NCBI GenBank assembly: GCA_013042125.1
Contig: JABDQS010000072.1
Span: forward strand, 1 to 6,058
Direction: 5' to 3'
Source: Eudoraea sp.
GTDB lineage: Bacteria; Bacteroidota; Bacteroidia; Flavobacteriales; Flavobacteriaceae
Length of the DNA: 6,058 nt
Translations under genes and position numbers: made by a program
Part shown: positions 5,667 through 6,058 of the stretch, in pieces
How the letters are laid out: each line of letters begins with the position of its first letter
Position numbering within the stretch: the first letter of the stretch is position 1
Notes under the pieces: model-generated
Databases searched by the model: none
What the model saw: the letters and a program-made list of their open reading frames with translations, nothing else
What the model was told of the DNA's origin: nothing

Positions 5667-6058
5667 ATGCAGTTAAAAGATACCATCATAGCATTAGCTA
5701 CCCCATCAGGGGCAGGTGCCATTGCCGTGATACGGGTGTCCGGAGCAGAAGCTATTTCCATTTGTACCTCTAAATTTCAGGCAGTTAGCGGTAAAGATCT
5801 GTCCACTGTGAAAAGTCATACAGTACATCTTGGATACATTAAAGATGGTGAAAGAACTTTGGATCAGGTATTGGCCACCGTATTCGAGGGGCCGCATTCT
5901 TATACCGGTGAAGATGTTGTGGAGATCTCATGTCATGGGTCTATGTATATTCAACAGGAAATAATACAACTTTTGTTGCGTTCCGGCTGCAGAATGGCTA
6001 CTGCAGGAGAATTCACTATGAGGGCCTTCCTTAACGGAAAAATGGATCTGAGTCAGGC
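5667..6058 (+). CDS. mnmE: tRNA uridine-5-carboxymethylaminomethyl(34) synthesis GTPase MnmE (N-terminal part)
   Basis: With MnmG, MnmE installs the carboxymethylaminomethyl group at C5 of the wobble uridine (U34) of certain tRNAs, in the cytoplasm, using a formyl-folate derivative or glycine, FAD and GTP. Only the first 130 codons are present and the frame is open at the right edge; the full protein is usually about 450-470 aa. The visible part is the TrmE N-terminal, folate-binding domain. Its motifs are the opening DTIIALATPSGAGAIAVIRVSG (5-26, with the typical T-I-x-A-x-A-T-P start), the GPHSYTGEDVVEISCHGS block (75-92), and AGEFTMRAFLNGKMDLSQ (113-130), which leads into the helical domain. 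The G domain and the C-terminal CxGK motif lie outside the window. The start is the ATG at 5667, where the conserved N-terminus begins; no strong Shine-Dalgarno sequence precedes it. It is divergent from the coiled-coil gene and probably has its own promoter. Confidence 0.97.
   Translation, partial: MQLKDTIIALATPSGAGAIAVIRVSGAEAISICTSKFQAVSGKDLSTVKSHTVHLGYIKDGERTLDQVLATVFEGPHSYTGEDVVEISCHGSMYIQQEIIQLLLRSGCRMATAGEFTMRAFLNGKMDLSQ

Noticed and set aside
5706..5897. Minus-strand open frame inside the start of mnmE.
   Set aside because: Antisense shadow; the + strand encodes conserved MnmE motifs throughout this stretch.
1..6058. A mobile element, CRISPR array, toxin-antitoxin pair, defence system or RNA gene.
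   Set aside because: Both strands were read for transposase or integrase motifs, terminal inverted repeats, regularly spaced repeats and tRNA-like folds; none was found by eye.

Overview
The window looks like chromosome of a member of the Flavobacteriaceae (Bacteroidota). The evidence is a gldF-gldG gliding-motility pair, a DnaN and MnmE of flavobacterial type, a Bacteroidota-style lipoprotein, a DUF4870 protein, and several matches to the Bacteroidota -7 promoter consensus TAnnTTTG. Shine-Dalgarno sequences are weak or absent, as is usual in this phylum. No closer taxonomic placement is claimed.

Layout. Positions 43-2440 hold gldF and gldG, one base apart on the + strand, encoding a permease and an accessory subunit of an ABC transporter; the ATPase GldA is not in the window. 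After a 181-nt gap with a -7-like element comes dnaN (2622-3740), the replicative sliding clamp, whose only sensible start codon is TTG. A 209-nt gap without a gene leads to a lone lipoprotein gene (3950-4567) with two recognisable extracellular modules. It ends at a strong intrinsic terminator (4618-4647) that also lies at the convergence point with two minus-strand genes: a DUF4870 membrane protein (4656-5018) and, upstream of it, an exported lysine/glutamate-rich coiled-coil protein (5105-5518). A 148-nt divergent intergenic region, with a perfect 10-bp palindrome and a candidate promoter in each direction, separates the coiled-coil gene from mnmE (tRNA U34 modification GTPase). mnmE starts at 5667 and runs off the right edge.

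How the genes fit together. gldF and gldG clearly act together. dnaN and mnmE are housekeeping genes with no evident functional tie to their neighbours. The three middle genes (lipoprotein, DUF4870, coiled coil) are envelope-associated proteins of unknown role; the two minus-strand ones may be co-transcribed. I see no mobile element, CRISPR array, RNA gene, or clear defence or biosynthetic system. The least explained parts are the two-module lipoprotein with its long leader, and the palindrome in the divergent promoter region.
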